DNA from: CAZOGW01 sp964579415
Lineage (GTDB): Bacteria; Actinomycetota; Acidimicrobiia; Spongiisociales; UBA5794
DNA: 32,135 nt
Assembly: GCA_964579415.1 (NCBI GenBank)
Contig: CAZOGW010000024.1
Location: 1 to 32,135, forward strand
Reading direction: 5' to 3'
Shown: positions 31,750 to 32,135 of the stretch, in pieces
Numbering within the stretch: the stretch's first letter is position 1
How the letters are laid out: every line of letters starts with the position of its first letter
Position numbers and translations under genes: made by a program
The notes under the pieces: generated by a model
Databases searched by the model: none
What the model was told of the DNA's origin: nothing
The model's input: the letters and a program-made list of their open reading frames with translations, nothing else

Positions 31750-32135
31750 ATGTTGGACGACCGACGATCCAGGGTGCTGGAAGCGCTGGTGGAGGCGTAC
31801 ATCGCCACCGGCGAGCCGGTGAGCTCGCAGGTGATCCTGGAGCGCAGCGCGCTGGCGGTGTCGAGCGCCACCATCCGCAACGACCTGGCCCGCCTCGAGT
31901 CGTACGGCTTCGTGGTTCAGCCCCACACCTCGGCAGGGCGCATTCCCACCTCGGCCGGGTTCCGCTACTACGTGGACCATGCCTCCCCGGCTCGCCTCAA
32001 GGGCGCCGTCCGGATCCGCATCGACGACTTCTTCGGCGATGTCCACCGTGAGTTGGGCCGCCTGCTCAAGGAGACCACCGGGCTCCTCTCCGACCTGGCC
32101 CACTACCCGGCGGTGGTGATCGGGCCCGGGTTCAG
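31750..32135 (+). CDS. hrcA: Heat-inducible transcription repressor HrcA (partial, 5' part)
   Basis: The first 128 residues of HrcA; the gene continues past the window. The N-terminal winged-helix domain is clear: LDDRRSRVLEALVEAYIATGEPVSSQ, LAVSSATIRNDLARLES (recognition helix) and TSAGRIPTSAGFRYYVD. HrcA represses class I heat-shock genes through CIRCE and depends on GroEL. The CIRCE just upstream shows autoregulation. ATG 31750 lies 6 nt after a TAAATT box, suggesting a leaderless message. A dnaJ gene usually follows. Confidence 0.95.
   Translation, partial: MLDDRRSRVLEALVEAYIATGEPVSSQVILERSALAVSSATIRNDLARLESYGFVVQPHTSAGRIPTSAGFRYYVDHASPARLKGAVRIRIDDFFGDVHRELGRLLKETTGLLSDLAHYPAVVIGPGF

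Overview
The window is chromosomal DNA from a high-GC actinobacterium, most likely a deep-branching lineage such as Acidimicrobiia rather than a streptomycete or mycobacterium. That is an inference from the GC-rich third codon positions, the TAnnnT -10 boxes placed directly before start codons, and gene order. Two conserved actinobacterial neighbourhoods are recognisable: (proA-like) ... nadD-rsfS, and leuS ... comEA-comEC ... holA, rpsT, lepA, hemW, hrcA. No insertion sequence, prophage, CRISPR array, restriction system or toxin-antitoxin pair was found. One decayed nucleotidyltransferase remnant lies just after a tRNA gene.

Layout. 1-180: hairpin and repeat-rich intergenic DNA. 180-4.4 kb: an exported lipoprotein, a divergent ProA-like dehydrogenase and a Tat-exported amidohydrolase. 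4.6-7.5 kb: a frameshifted two-helix membrane protein, then a MoxR ATPase plus CoxE-like VWA protein. 7.6-9.1 kb: a degenerate M23 peptidase-like protein, nadD and rsfS. 9.15-10.65 kb (minus strand): a compact RTX beta-roll protein and a family 5 uracil-DNA glycosylase. 10.77 kb: tRNA-Ala(GGC) and the remnant. 11-15.1 kb (minus strand): a YggT-like membrane protein, a MalY/PatB-type aminotransferase, a SHOCT membrane protein, 8-oxoguanine deaminase and DUF2277. 15.3-17.1 kb: a second Tat-exported amidohydrolase. 17.4-18.8 kb (minus strand): SurE and a GNAT acetyltransferase. 18.9-31.6 kb: leuS, an HExxH protein, a CPBP protease, comEA, comEC, an SpoU methyltransferase and holA, then convergent rpsT-greA, then lepA and hemW. 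31.7 kb to the end: a CIRCE operator and the start of hrcA.

Functionally this is mostly housekeeping: NAD synthesis, ribosome silencing and stalling factors, tRNA charging, DNA polymerase loading, transcription elongation, heme chaperone and heat-shock repressor. A DNA-uptake pair and base salvage/repair enzymes (UdgB, 8-oxoguanine deaminase) are added. The two Tat amidohydrolases and the MoxR-CoxE pair are the accessory content.

The most unusual things are not whole genes. (1) A family of 7-bp GTAC-containing tandem repeats occurs at four gene boundaries between 22.9 and 31.7 kb. (2) About a dozen genes have a TAnnnT box 6-8 nt before the start codon, suggesting widespread leaderless mRNAs. 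(3) A 14-unit RTX protein has strictly alternating faces. (4) Three reading frames behave as if one base were missing (near 4944, near 8000-8045, near 25750-25805); this may be sequence error or real decay and affects annotation. I did not find a convincing wholly new multi-gene system.
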